Origin: Microthyrium microscopicum
Lineage: Eukaryota > Ascomycota > Dothideomycetes > Microthyriales > Microthyriaceae
Reading direction: 5' to 3'
NCBI GenBank assembly: GCA_010405405.1
Contig: MU004238.1
Span: 1,874,374-1,938,373, forward strand
Length of the DNA stretch: 64,000 nt
This document shows, one piece after another, positions 22,501 through 32,962 of the stretch (position 1 is its first letter; the number at the start of each line of letters is the position of its first letter). A program made the position numbers and the translations under genes. The notes beneath the pieces were generated by a model that saw nothing but the letters and a program-made list of their open reading frames with translations, was not told the origin of the DNA and made no database searches.

Positions 22501-23391
22501 ACAACTCCCTCAGTATCACACTCAAGAAACTCGAGCATTACTCTAACTACCAATACATCTCCATCGATTGCTCCCACTCAGCCAGTTACCAAACTTCGTC
22601 GGCCAACCTCTCTCCAAATCCGAACTGACCACGCGCCCTTCCTCTCCTCCACCCGCCGCACCAGCAGCGTCAAACAACCTGCTCCAACATCCAACCCCAA
22701 CTCCACCCTCTTCTCCGGACCCTACGCCTCCCGTGTCCTCTCCACTATCCAACCACATGCAACACCCGCCTCCGTCTTGGAAGTCACCGAGCCCGTCTCC
22801 CCAATCCGCGAATTCATGGCCGCCATCCCAAACTACTCCGAGATCCAAATGCACGAACACATCGCATCAACAATCGCCTCCACCGCATCCACTGCGCTGA
22901 CCTCGACCACTTCATCCACCTCTTCCCCATCCTCTCCCCAAACACCCACGCTACCCGCCCCGCCACCACTAACCCACGCCGCGCTCTCAGCCGCCAACGC
23001 AGCACACTCACGCACCACCTCCAACATCTCCGCCTGCAGCGACATGTCATCCAGCGCAATCCTCGAAATCGGGAATCCCGTTCGTCTATCCCGCGCATCA
23101 CTCATCATGACCGCGCCAATTCCGCGCTCTCCTTCCCCGCCATTGCCAAGTACGCCGCCAACCTTCCTCCTCAGCCCAAGTACATTAGGCAGCACAAGTC
23201 CACCAGGCAGTCCAACAAGAGCACCGCGAGGCCCACCTCCGATACCGCCAATGAATCCGGCGCGCGCGTCGATACTGAGGGGCAAACAGAGTCTGCCAAA
23301 TATGGGCGTGGGTATGAGTATGGTCGGCTTACCACCGCCGATGCCACCACCTAATTGTCCATTGCCGGATGTACCGCACGTCAGTGTGTAA
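19510..23391 (+). CDS. PH-domain protein, large and mostly disordered
   Basis: A single exon of 1,293 residues. The only folded part I can see is a PH-like domain at about residues 282-412. It begins SIMGETTDLVAKIFVLVTAGRLVQYS, includes the beta-strands KILQIGKTSAAFACDLIP and HWVVQVVQS, a SLLLVFSSAEEMDEWIQAI segment, and the C-terminal helix carrying the conserved Trp of PH folds. Just before it WDPPPLFQAFPQAIKHAKL looks conserved. The rest is Ser/Pro/Thr/Arg-rich, with repeated SRPESR-type motifs near residues 840-880 and proline runs at the C-terminus (PPPIPPMNP, LPPPMPPPNCPLP) that could bind SH3 or profilin-like partners. A membrane or cortical scaffold role is inferred. The ATG at 19510 fits a basic N-terminus rich in Ser and Arg; earlier in-frame ATGs are not evident. 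Confidence 0.75.
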   Translation: MSNAKQNGSVSRGRRFGRNFFSSTPKDDSTGSRWKAPPPNSLVPEMPSRPITPVKFQPNRASSHLVLEKATSRSPEKIIPTSPTITKKKSRSSVFDLFSKPKVERARGFNEGGAKLGIVPESSESQTPAQTLGPPQPLQIVQERLQRPPIRSRPQSTLDLQPPALASQQQVQTQREPPPLARPASRLSLLPQKAPPQQPPLALVSKPNENWDPPPLFQAFPQAIKHAKLQAVSSSTESFLRSQQQKRQNGLDGYGAYAGSSAALPFVNEGQEQTDATHNKLKRSSIMGETTDLVAKIFVLVTAGRLVQYSASGSSERMPEKILQIGKTSAAFACDLIPGKHWVVQVVQSASDINQPVVKPSKSLLSRLRSSGAMGMTRRQATSLLLVFSSAEEMDEWIQAIRGVIEQLGGSKRNTDPEVTRKAEKPEEVQKRLSQLPSHRYLVQRDPQRFNDTRRDSISPIMPPQKATPSPRESRRLSLAPSANSSILDETFAAPVSPIEKDAISVSTTRTRRVSSGAATSASTTTSFSPDLLRLEPLKESSRFSSASTRTSRTSDGDGTAATSLCSSSPPSPGLLDPSTNSPNLGINTRRRSAQQQSTPAVPAMPQGAGRTSFSIFPQQPQDKALRPLRVLSAEYQSAPRYWPDSRQGSIRTNINTPPIPESDERSTSPRNSYGRSTSDTSRPVSTVGQLPTIQNRRERVVSDPPQNTARTRPFFRPLPVRVAGTPGAVPNVRRMSQPKIDKVESQESIANMFKEPSPITAFVPLELSVLGMSKQMASTTQSVETVIVEHQLKSEQQLDVLPESESESETKSDATWKPAQQTGQESKPESISDAPLDDIPETTQQESRPESRTAIYAQDSRPESRIASRSESRLGSRPGSRLDDRRNTITQPRAMNEPQHYSHVSPVIGTTSSRRISSAPLANPPAMPLPDPPMATLPSLATRSTSRTAPPPVTGIQPGRRTPSVSSFANMAFDPSSTRSSSPAPVHSRASSKTHSTTPSVSHSRNSSITLTTNTSPSIAPTQPVTKLRRPTSLQIRTDHAPFLSSTRRTSSVKQPAPTSNPNSTLFSGPYASRVLSTIQPHATPASVLEVTEPVSPIREFMAAIPNYSEIQMHEHIASTIASTASTALTSTTSSTSSPSSPQTPTLPAPPPLTHAALSAANAAHSRTTSNISACSDMSSSAILEIGNPVRLSRASLIMTAPIPRSPSPPLPSTPPTFLLSPSTLGSTSPPGSPTRAPRGPPPIPPMNPARASILRGKQSLPNMGVGMSMVGLPPPMPPPNCPLPDVPHVSV

Positions 23392-23903
23392 ACAAACATC
23401 AAGAGGCACCGAGAAGGAGAATGAGAAGAGCGAAAGATGTTATTAGTATGTGTATACATGTACCACTATTTACGACCACGGAGTTCTGTTTTGGTTCAAA
23501 GGGAGACGGCGAGGCATTTACGGCCAGCAACACTGCAAAGCTATTTCCCTTTTAAAGGTCATTTTCGCGCCAGGCGTCGTGGCCTGTTGGATTTTTTTTT
23601 TACTTTTTCCATTCTTTTGGTGCCGGTTTTATATGCCGAAAATACCCCTTTTTCGTTGCAAGTTGGATGTTTTTACTTGATATGAGAATATAGGGGTAAC
23701 AGTACCCTAGAATTGAAGGCACTCTATGTGTAAAAGCAGCACCTGGTTGTATGATATATATTTAGCGATGCCATATCTTATAATGGTATCATTACCTGAA
23801 GTCATTATACTTGTCAATGCTTTCACTACTGTACCGAAGAGTGGACATCAAAGTTGAAGGTCGCTCACCACTCCCACTAATGACATCAAAGTAGACAGAT
23901 GCA
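23392..23903. other. 3' intergenic region
   Basis: About 500 bp between the PH-domain gene and the convergent minus-strand DUF3632-like locus. AT-rich toward 23740-23820. No gene or repeat supported. Confidence 0.45.
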
Positions 23904-25249
23904 TCAATTTACAGTGCCGGTATCCTCCTTCTCAAAGCTCTCCATCTGTTGTACTGCCAACTTCGCGACCACTCTAGCCTCATGGTAGAACTTGTCGTCT
24001 TTCGCGATCATAATGTATTGCTCCTTCCAAGTGTTCCAGCGCTCCATACTCCACATTTCGCGTGGCTCATTCACCGTCTCTGTCTTCTTGCACATCTTAT
24101 AAACATAGCTTCCTTTCGTCCGGCCAGAGGATCCACTGTGCTCCAGCAATTGCGTCACCCGCCAATCGATTAGGGCCCCCAATCTTGCGTTGCTGCATGT
24201 CTGGATAGTCACGACTGGGGGGTAGAATGTCGTCTAAGGCGGAGAGGAAGCCGCAGTCAAGTAGACCGAGAGTTGTGATGCGAGCAAGCGCGGACTGCCA
24301 GTTGCGCCAGCGTACTGCTGTCTCGCTGCCGGGTCTCTCAATGTCAGAGAATGGGTACGAGTACTCTGCAATGGTTAGAAGAGCGTGCGACAGCATTTGA
24401 ATAACGAACCTTGCTTTTGACGCACGAATAATTCGCACAGGCCTTGCCAATTGCCGCCAAATTCCCACAATTGAATCAAGTTATCTTGCTCGACAACATT
24501 GCCATATGCGTCCTCGTCACCGGATGCCGATGTTACTCCGTCCAAAAGCGTGTGCCCCCGAAGGTCCCGCAAGGCAGTCATAAAGTCGATGATACGATTC
24601 TGACCCTCGTGAAAAGGTGGAAACGCGGACATCAGATGAGTCAAAGTGCGGAACGTCTCTGATATAGCACCGCTGGGGTTCGGTGCGATAGTACGCAGAC
24701 TAATGCCTTGTGTTTCTTCTTCATCTGAGAGACCACGAGGGTTTGGTCGGGCGATGTAGGTTGCTAATTGCTCATAGTTTTCTTTGGCAAGCAGAGTGGT
24801 CCACTCCTCAGCGACTTTGGCAGGGCTGGTTGTGCCTATAACCTATGGTTCATGAGCTACCTTGCATCTATCGGGAACGGATTTATCAAACAGTGGTATA
24901 CAGGCTTGCCAGTGGGTAGACAATATGGCTGGCCCAGTCTATCAACTACAGCGGCTATCACCGCCCTTCATGAAGAGAAGATACGGTTCTCCCAATGCAG
25001 CGGATGAGTCGTGCACCTCAGTGCGCACTCGATGAGAAACAATGCATCTCCTCTGACCAAAAGCGATGATAGCCTGCTTCGAAAAGGGCAGCACATCAAT
25101 AAACCAGCTAGTGACTTTCAGAGTAGATGCAAATCTCGTAAACATACCAGGTCATGAAGTCGATTCTTGTAAAGCAGATCTTCGGCATCGTCGTCGGCTT
25201 TGAATAGTTGAAGATTCAATGGCTCTCTAGATAACTCAGGAGTTGCCAT
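23904..25249 (-). pseudogene. DUF3632-like gene, probably decayed
   Basis: The pieces resemble the fungal-specific DUF3632 family, whose function is unknown. A start at 25249 gives MATPELSREPLNLQLF. The best-preserved part (24840-24113) reads TSPAKVAEEWTTLL, then THLMSAFPPFHEGQNRIIDFM, LIQLWEFGGNWQGLCELF and, after a likely short intron around 24365-24410, ALARITTLGLLDCGFLSALDD and AGAQWILWPDERK. The C-terminal part (MERWNTWKEQY...HEARVVAKLAVQQME) is in another frame, with the change near 24113 and no plausible intron there; a single extra base would explain it. Between 24850 and 25145 all frames contain stops that I could not remove with good introns. So it is either a decayed copy or an assembly error plus unusual splicing. 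Family call is moderate. Confidence 0.4.
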
Positions 25250-26198
25250 GATCTCTTGTCTGCGTATTTGAGCGAGTTTGTATAGGTTTGGAGTACGAAT
25301 TTCGAAGCAAAGGTTGAGAGTTGGCAATGATAGAGAGAGCAAGGGGTGGAGTGGGCTGATGAATGATTTCAAGGTTCAATGTTGCGTATCTGACCGCACC
25401 ATCAGATCGTGCCTTCCAATTGTATCTGGCTCATAATAGCTCTGTATACCTGCTATTTTTTCCTCGCCCTTGGCCAGGCTTGTACAGACAGTACGTGTGC
25501 CAAAGAAATGGGAGAACAAGAGGGTCTAACTAATCCATTTTAAGCACATTTCATTAATTGGGATCCTGCTCCTGTAATCCACACGAAGGCACCCAAATGT
25601 TACTACCTACTCCGATTCTTTTTCCAGCGTTGCACTTGAGAGTTGACATAATCAGATTGGTCTCTGTTTTTCGTGCTCTGATTTGTTTATTAGTGGAGTA
25701 CTACTCTTGGAAGGTGATCATAGCTTTAGCCCAATCATTCGCGACTAAAACACTGTTCTATAAAACCTTTTCTTCTAAAGTCTGTGTTATATGGGTAATT
25801 AGAAGTTTGAGGAACTGGTTAAGACAGTAAATCTGAAGCGACTGAACTTGGAAAATGCCAACAGACTTGTCCATTGCTTGAGCCACACATCCTGCATTAT
25901 GTCACGTATCTCTGCTTTGATGGAGTAAATTTCGATCAATATGAAATATATTGCATCACAAAGGTATCGCAATGGATTGGAAAAGAACTATCGAAGCAGT
26001 TGCACGTACTGCAAGCTCAGCCTTGCCATCAGCCTAACGCACCTGTATTCAGCCAATCAGAAAGCCCCACTAAGACCAGCTCACAAGCCACAACCCTACT
26101 CCGTAGACCTGCGAACCACATCTCGACCAGCCAACTGAACGAGCGACAGCAACAGACAACCTTATGCGCATATAGCCAAATAAGTTGATATCGGCAGC
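25250..26198. other. Divergent intergenic region
   Basis: 950 bp between the start of the minus-strand DUF3632-like locus and the plus-strand Yip1-family gene. It should hold the Yip1-family promoter. No protein family, RNA gene or repeat was recognised. Confidence 0.45.
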
Positions 26199-27271
26199 AT
26201 GGCGAGCAATCGAGGATACGATGTAGTAGTCGACGTTGACACGGAGGTGAGATTTTAGCCCGCCAAATCTGTCACAACGGACCGCGATCGCTAACAAGCA
26301 CAGGGCGATCTAGGCCATACCGACCTGCAAGAAGACCTCGAATTCCATAACTCCAGTATGTCTTCTCTTATTCCATGGCGAACTTAGCTAAAAAGATAGA
26401 CTTTGATAGCCAGCCACGCGGTGGACCGGGCAAAATCCAACCAGACAGCACCTCCAGCAATCCCTTTCTATCCTCTGGCCAGAATGCGGCGCCCAAACGA
26501 CCCATCTTCACACTCTCCTTTTACTCACAATTTTTCGATGTCGATACGGCTGAGGTGCTGAAGCGGTGCTGGGCGGCGTTGTGGCCGCGCGCATCGTTTC
26601 TGGACATTCTAGATGGGAACCCGGATCTGTATGGACCGTTTTGGATTGCGACGACAGTGGTTTTCATTCTGTTTATGGCGGGAACACTGAATTGGCGAAT
26701 AACGGGGAATGAGGGACAATATGATTGGGGTTTGATGAGCGGGAGTGCTGGTCTGATCTATGGATATACTGGTGAGCTCGAACATGCGGTTTGGAAGGAG
26801 GACCAATTACTAACCTTGCGACAGGTATTGTGCCAGTGTTACTCTTCTTTACACTGCGCTGGTTTGGCAGTGAATCAGCAAATCTGCTGGAGTGCTGGTG
26901 TTTATACGGGTATGCCAACCTGATTTGGATTCCTGTGGCACTGATATCATGGTCGACATATCCTCGTAAGCTTCAAACCAAATTATTTAACGACCACATT
27001 CTGACATATAGCAGTTCTCAACTTCATTTTTGTTGTTATTGGATTTGCCATCTCGACGGCGTTCTTAGTACGCAACCTATACCCCGTGCTAAGTGCAACC
27101 GACATGCAAACAAGCAAGATACTGTTGATTGTGGTTGTCGTACTGCATGCAGGTCTATCGCTTGCCATTAACATCCTTTTCTTCGCACATGGAAATGCGA
27201 CGCTGAAAGATCCAGTAACAGGAAATCCACCACCATCGGAGGCACCAAAGGAACCTCCAAGCATGTTCTAA
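26199..27271 (+). CDS. Yip1-family Golgi membrane protein (YIPF1/2, Yip5-like)
   Basis: An integral membrane protein of the Yip1 family, which sits in Golgi and endosomal membranes, binds Rab GTPases and helps vesicle traffic. Exons 26199-26246, 26304-26355, 26400-26771, 26825-26965 and 27015-27271 give 289 residues. The hallmark FYSQFFDVDTAEVLKRC (residues 74-90), WPRASFLD and NPDLYGPFWIATT (107-118) match the YIPF1/YIPF2 branch. Five hydrophobic segments follow, from about residue 113 to 265, with a cytosolic N-terminus as in the family. The last intron ends TATAGCAG, a tandem NAGNAG acceptor, so use of 27012 would add one residue (PV in place of L). Assignment to Yip5 specifically is less sure than to the family. 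Confidence 0.85.
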
Positions 27272-27371
27272 CCTTTGCACAAGTGCTTGCTATACTGTAT
27301 GACTAGGTATTTTGTTCATGAGTTGTCAATGCATTGGGTATCTAGCGCTAAATGAGAAGCATCGAATCCAC

Positions 27372-29777
27372 CTATCCTGTCTTCTTTTGCAAATGAGCCG
27401 TTTCCCACTCACTGATGTAAGTCATTTTATCTCTCCAGTCACCCTGTCTTTCTGCATGCCAGGTCTTCCATGCTCGAGAGAACTTGAAGCTGCCTTTAGT
27501 ACGAGATTTTTTACCCTTGATATCTGCGATGGTGGCTTGATCAGGGTCATCTAGATCCATGGGATCTGCTTCCTCCTCATCATCCATAGATTCATCTTCA
27601 TCTTCATATTCTTCCTCGTCGTTCGGATCATCAGACTCTTCATCGCCATTTTCTTGAGTGGCATGCGAGCTGTTTTGTGCAGCCATCATATCTTCATGCT
27701 GTTTCAAGCGTATTTGAGTGTCTGTTAATCGAACTCTCCGATCCCGAGACCCTTTTGGCTTGAGCATGTTGGCTAGCATTGTCTCCTCCTCGCGGCTTGC
27801 TTCCATATCCTGTTGCTCCAGAATTGTCTCTTCAGCTGCTTCATCATTCAACAAATCCATCATGCCTTGCATCTGTTTTCCAAATATTGCTTGCGATGAT
27901 GTCTTGTAGCTGGAGTCATATGTCGCGCTATACATTTCCATCATTTCCTCGCCCGTTAAAGCTTCGTTTTCCTCCTCCTGTTCCAAGGCCTCGGCAATTG
28001 AAATATCACTTTGTGTATAATGTTCAGATTCTGAGCGGATCTCTTCTGAGTCGACCTCTTCCGACTCCTTCCCTTCCGACTCTACATCGTCTGACTCAGC
28101 CCCATCTGGTGAAGAGCCTTCAACAACCTGTCCTCCAGGTATAATAGCCTCATCATCCGTTTCCCCCTCTGCATCCAGCTCAGAGTCTGTATCTGTTGGC
28201 TGCCTGCCTGGAAGATCCTTTGCCGGCGGCCTAACTTTTTGTTTGCGCGTCCTCAGCGCACGCTCTACATCGTCTAGTGGCACGTATCCCGGCTTGACCA
28301 AAAGATCTATCTCCTGTGGTCTATATTTTCGAACTTTAACAGCCAGCTGATGCCGTCGGGGCACACCGACCCAGAAGCTCCACCAGGCGTCGCGCTTGAT
28401 GCCAAGCATGTCAAATGCAGCATGTACGTCGCGCAAGCTTACGATTGGTTCCTGGCGATGTTTTTTATCGTAGTCGTCCGCACGAGCATCGGCAAGACGA
28501 GTTCGAGTTTCCGTTTGGAAAAGTACTGTACTGATGACGCGGCGCATGAAGCTGACCACAAGCGTGTGGATATCGAGTAGCGCGGTATGGCGGATAGTTG
28601 GTTCTGTGGTCACCGTATAGACGAGCTCTGGGTCTTCGACCATCTTGTGCATGAAGAGATTGCGTTGTAGCGATAGCATGTTTGGCAGATGTAGCAAGTT
28701 CGCGGACGGAACATGGCCCAACAATGAATCTTCGTCTAGGTCGCCTATTCCCTGAGGCGCCGGCAACGCACGTGTTGATTTGCCATAATGCCGAAAATAT
28801 AAGAATCCGTCCATCTCAGTTTCGTCTGCCTCTTTCTCTTGCACTTCATACTCCTCTGCAATATGCGCAGCCAATTCGGAAGTCAGCAACCAGCTGTCGC
28901 CCCACCGCGCATACTCTTCAGCCTCTGCCGCTTTCATATCTGCCTGTTCCAAATTTGCAGCAGTATTCTCCACGTCCTTACACACAAGTGCACTGATTTC
29001 CAATGCCGCCGGCACTGTCCAGGCAGCTTTCTCCCCAGATTTAGGATGCTGAGCTAGTCTCTCCGCCAGGGCATCGGCCAGCATGCTCACATACTCGTGA
29101 ACCTGCGGCGCGGTTTTGCCAACTGCGCTCGCAAGTGCCGGTAGGTCGTGGCGCCCATACCGAGCCAGCGCGTCAAATAGTAGGCTTAGCTCATCGCGTG
29201 TCCAAGTCGAGCAACCGACTTGCTGGACGCGAGGGGCATTGTGGAAGGCATGATTGGACACTGGGGGTGGCATGCGCTTGTTGGCAGCGGCTTCGATGAT
29301 CTGATCGTTGAGTACGTCGACATAATCAAGCAGTCGCTCGCGGGGGATGACGTAGCGCAGCTCCTTATGTTGCGGTTGGGGGAGAAGCTTATTAGCGATG
29401 AGCGGATGGGTCAGTGGAAGTTGCAGTTTGCGATATTTCTGGATACGTGTGGGCTTGGCCTTGAGAACAGCTGGAGTGGGCTGTTTTGCTGGAGGTGCTG
29501 TGAGGGGCTGTTGTTGTTGCGCTGGCGACGGTACTGATATCACAGTAGCTGGTGTTGAACGCAATGGTAAGGTGCCGGATATCGCTGTCGATTGCGCGAC
29601 TGTTGAGAGTGTCGAAAGAGCGGCCACATTTGACGAGGAATGATGTGGAAGTTGAGCATCATCTGAATTATTGTGAAGGGGTTGACCTGTATTGCTCACG
29701 GAGCTGTCATTTTTGTTGGCATCTAGCTGCTCTGTAGCATTTGCTGGTCGGATGTTGAACTGGAATGTCCGCTCCAT
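27372..29777 (-). CDS. SANT/Myb-domain protein, Rrn5-like (Pol I UAF subunit)
   Basis: A single exon of 801 residues. A SANT/Myb-like domain at residues about 189-235 (CSTWTRDELSLLFDALARYGRHDLPALASAVG) is followed by regions resembling the fungal Rrn5 family: DGFLYFRHYGKSTRALP, then HTLVVSFMRRVISTVLFQ and RPQEIDLLVKPGYVPLDDVERAL. The C-terminal third is strongly acidic (runs such as DEESDDPNDEEEYEDEDES), ending in RAWKTWHAERQGDWRDKMTY. Rrn5 is part of the upstream activation factor that recruits RNA polymerase I to rDNA promoters. The SANT domain and acidic tail are seen; the Rrn5 name rests on remembered resemblance and is moderate. It is longer than yeast Rrn5 (363 residues). It is convergent with the Yip1-family gene, 100 bp away. 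Confidence 0.6.
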   Translation of the reverse strand: MERTFQFNIRPANATEQLDANKNDSSVSNTGQPLHNNSDDAQLPHHSSSNVAALSTLSTVAQSTAISGTLPLRSTPATVISVPSPAQQQQPLTAPPAKQPTPAVLKAKPTRIQKYRKLQLPLTHPLIANKLLPQPQHKELRYVIPRERLLDYVDVLNDQIIEAAANKRMPPPVSNHAFHNAPRVQQVGCSTWTRDELSLLFDALARYGRHDLPALASAVGKTAPQVHEYVSMLADALAERLAQHPKSGEKAAWTVPAALEISALVCKDVENTAANLEQADMKAAEAEEYARWGDSWLLTSELAAHIAEEYEVQEKEADETEMDGFLYFRHYGKSTRALPAPQGIGDLDEDSLLGHVPSANLLHLPNMLSLQRNLFMHKMVEDPELVYTVTTEPTIRHTALLDIHTLVVSFMRRVISTVLFQTETRTRLADARADDYDKKHRQEPIVSLRDVHAAFDMLGIKRDAWWSFWVGVPRRHQLAVKVRKYRPQEIDLLVKPGYVPLDDVERALRTRKQKVRPPAKDLPGRQPTDTDSELDAEGETDDEAIIPGGQVVEGSSPDGAESDDVESEGKESEEVDSEEIRSESEHYTQSDISIAEALEQEEENEALTGEEMMEMYSATYDSSYKTSSQAIFGKQMQGMMDLLNDEAAEETILEQQDMEASREEETMLANMLKPKGSRDRRVRLTDTQIRLKQHEDMMAAQNSSHATQENGDEESDDPNDEEEYEDEDESMDDEEEADPMDLDDPDQATIADIKGKKSRTKGSFKFSRAWKTWHAERQGDWRDKMTYISEWETAHLQKKTG

Positions 29778-30275
29778 ATCCAGATAGGCATGATCTTCAT
29801 GACATCTCCTAGCTCTTATTGGTCTGTGTTATTGGCAAAGTTTTGGTTCCCTCGAAGTTGAAGAGTCTTGAGGTTTCAAAGTCGTTGGAAGTTGTTGAGA
29901 TGGATCGACTGCACGTGATTCTGCCCAATCCAGCACCTGGCGAAGCCTATAAGAGAAGGAAGTCACGAAGGAGCAACACGGGCGATAGAAAGCCTCTATG
30001 CCTTTTTAAGTGATTAGAAAGAACATATAGGAAGGAATCTGATGAAAATTGACAATTTGAAACAAAATATATGCAAATGCCTAGGTTGCAGAGCAATCCT
30101 CCCCAGACGCCCCATTTACGATCAAGTAATCGACAATTGGTAATGAAGCCCACCGATTTGGACGCATCCCAAGGGTATATCGCAGAGAAACACAAGTCGA
30201 AAGGCAGAAACGTGCGCCCAAAACGATGCTAATGCTCACAGTACAAGTACAACTGCCATATCTTACAACCAATGC
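29778..30275. other. Intergenic region
   Basis: 500 bp between the start of the SANT gene and the 3' end of the next minus-strand gene. It should contain the promoter of the SANT gene. Nothing else supported. Confidence 0.45.
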
Positions 30276-31081
30276 TTACGACATCCATGACTCTTCCGAT
30301 TCCTGGGATTTGCGCTCTCTAGCCGAGTCAATTTCATGGACACCTCGCATCATCACCCGCCTCATCTGCTCCACGTCGTCCGAGGTGAAGGAGCATAGGT
30401 CGTAATTGATGTCTTGTAAAATACATCGTATCGTGGCATCCAGGTCGGACGATGAGACATCTCCAACACTCACTTTCTCGGCCCACCATTTTGGGCTTGA
30501 TCGTACGTCTTCAAGAAAAGACGCGGATACTTGGAGTGCCGCTAGAGCAATGAGTTCGGGTTGCCAGTTAAGTACAACGCTGTTTGTGGATCGTCTGGAT
30601 CGATGGCCTCGAGTAGGAGGTCGAGAGCTTGATGAGGATGGAGGTTGCTGGCTAGCTTGGGCATCGAGAAGGGCGTTCCGCCAGTTGCGAACAAAGGAGG
30701 AACTCAAAGCATCGAGAAGGCAGCCTGCGAGGCATAGGGTCGAGAATGATAGTTGTGCTCTTGTAAGGTATTCGGCGAGTTTCCCTGGACATAGTCGAGA
30801 TCGTGATGCTTGTCTAGGAACGAGGTTTGCAATACGTATAGCGGGACCTGTGCAAATGATATGTTAGCATGTCCAAGATAGCTCGGGAATAATGTCATCT
30901 TACCCAGTACTTCTGGATCTACTTCACCGAAATCGGCCTCTGGAGGAGTTGATGCAGCGGTAAGCGGCGGAGTCGGTAGGTTTGATAGTGGTTTATAGTT
31001 CGCAAAATAGTGTTCGAGATTGTCCTCATCCGACATGGTAGAACGGGCAAAGGAATTGTGATTGTCCGTAAAGTAATCCAT
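30276..31081 (-). CDS. Cyclin-like fungal protein
   Basis: Two exons, 31081-30904 and 30847-30276, give 249 residues. The 56-bp intron (30848-30903, GTAAGA...GCTAAC...CACAG) must be removed: the spliced reading PAIRIANLVPRQAS, then KLAEYLTRAQLSFSTLCLAGCLLDALSSSFVRNWR is a continuous helical segment resembling the cyclin box of a family of ascomycete cyclin-like proteins. A second helical part, NSVVLNWQPELIALAALQVSASFLED and ATIRCILQDINYDLCSFT, fits the same fold. The N-terminus has a Pro/Thr stretch (PLSNLPTPPLTAASTPPEAD). An ATG at 31036 would give 234 residues and is equally possible. A role in binding a cyclin-dependent kinase is inferred. Confidence 0.55.
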
Positions 31082-32962
31082 CTTGAAGCCGAAAAAACGA
31101 CTTTTATACTCGATCTCCTCTTTCACGATGAGCTCCTCTGCAAACGGGCTAGATCCAGTGGTGTCAGGTTACTGTGTCGAGGGAATGTCTGACTGGGTGT
31201 AGTAATGTCTCTGATTGAATTGGCATACACAATGGGTTTGTATGGTGACACCGGGCATGGCTTGGACAAACAATTGGCGGCTACTATAGTCTTTATACTC
31301 TCACACGGCAAGACACGATGCTCCATGCGGCAAGATGCAAGTTCCACTAGAGGAAGCAGGGCTGGAACTAGATGCAGAAGCTGGATATCGCGGCTGAGGG
31401 ATTTGGGTCCGCGCGGAGTGCAACGCGACTTTGCTTTAAAAAATCCCCGAACCCAATCAAGGAGTATGAAAGAGCGGGTAACTGTGCATGAACAGTTATC
31501 CTGTAGTCGCAGAAGTCGCGGTCACGAAAATTGAATTCTCTAGTAAGCAGTGGAAGACCCTGAAGATGCCTTTCTCAGCCTAGCAAACAAGAAATCGCCA
31601 AGATGAAGATGACAATGGAGTTTGTGTAAGTCGTAAATGTGAATATTTGAACAAGGTGGCGCAATTATAGCCCCTGACAGCGCTCTGGACTCCACACTGA
31701 CAGTCCGTTCTTGGGTGCTGCTTTGGATGGTGTGGGCGTTTGCCTTTTTCTGCTTGGCTTCTTGGGAGCGATTTCTCTCAAATCAAGCGACTCGGCGTCA
31801 GCCAAATTTGAACTTTGTGGTTGCTTGCCCCTGGGCTTACGGTAGCGACCGCTATGGCGTCAATCTCACCTGGCGCCGTTGAAGAGGCTGAAATTGAAGT
31901 GCTGGAAATAGTCTTTACGGTCAGCCCCAAAGCACAAATTCCTGGGGGCGAAATATGCGTGTGGTTGATCGTTTTGATACTTCAGGAGCAGTTGAAATGT
32001 ACTCTAGAGTTGTTCACCGTAAGTTCGGGGGAAGGTGGATATGGAGATCAATTGAAAATGTCGGACTTCTCTTTCCCCGACACTTCTCATATCGTGGAAC
32101 GGTTTATATGCATTGCCAGATAAACGCAGCGGGCACTAAAGGCAGCATCCATGAGATTATCATAGTATTCCAATGATCAACTGACACGTTGGTAATTGAA
32201 AATCAAACCACCCTTCGATGTCGTGCTTTCGTATTTGACCAAGAGATTTCGCCTAATGTACATCCCACCGACAAATGCTATGTTTGCGATACCCAAGCTG
32301 AACCTGAGTGTTGGAAAGGGCGAACTTAATCCTTGGTTCAATCAATTCAACAGGCGAGGCTAGAACATAGAACATAGTCTCTCCTGTCGATCAACCATAA
32401 ATCATCCTTATCACTTGACTTTTAAGAGGTAACAAGCTACGAAACTTTGTCATATATCTTTCTTGATTCGCTCTTAGAGAGGCCTTTCAATTTGACGTGC
32501 CTTTCGCTTTTATACCTTGTCTCAATTGTCAAGTCTGAAGAATGAAGTCACAATACCGATATATGGAGGTTGCTTAGCTTATTAGGGTACCATAATACTC
32601 ACTCGACGATATTCAGGGTTTGAAGTCTAGAAGTCTTTCAGTTCAAACCACAAATCCAAAGAGCTCAAAGACGAGAAAATAGGAGTATTCGTATATAAAT
32701 GATCAATTATAGGGTATACTAGTACACAAGAATAGACTAACTATGAGACCCAGAGTAGCATCCGATTCAAATGGCATAACACGCCTCCTGATGATGTCGG
32801 CCACTCGAACCAATCATTGGTTCTTTCATGAACATATACCGATTCGCCGTGCTTTGGATCGAGCAGAGGTGTAAATATGGTTACCTTCAAGCTAAAATCT
32901 TCAACAGCCCCGAACCACAGGCCTTCAATAACGCTTTCAGTTTGTTTCTACAGTAGAAATAG
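31082..32962. other. Intergenic region without a supported gene
   Basis: 1.9 kb between the cyclin-like gene start and the 3' end of the La gene. Short reading frames (for example 31815-32123) have no recognisable domain, start context or splice partners. The promoter of the cyclin-like gene and the La 3' untranslated region should be here. Confidence 0.45.

Noticed and set aside
31815-32123. Hydrophobic small protein
   Set aside because: It is an isolated open frame without family features, good start context or neighbouring exons.
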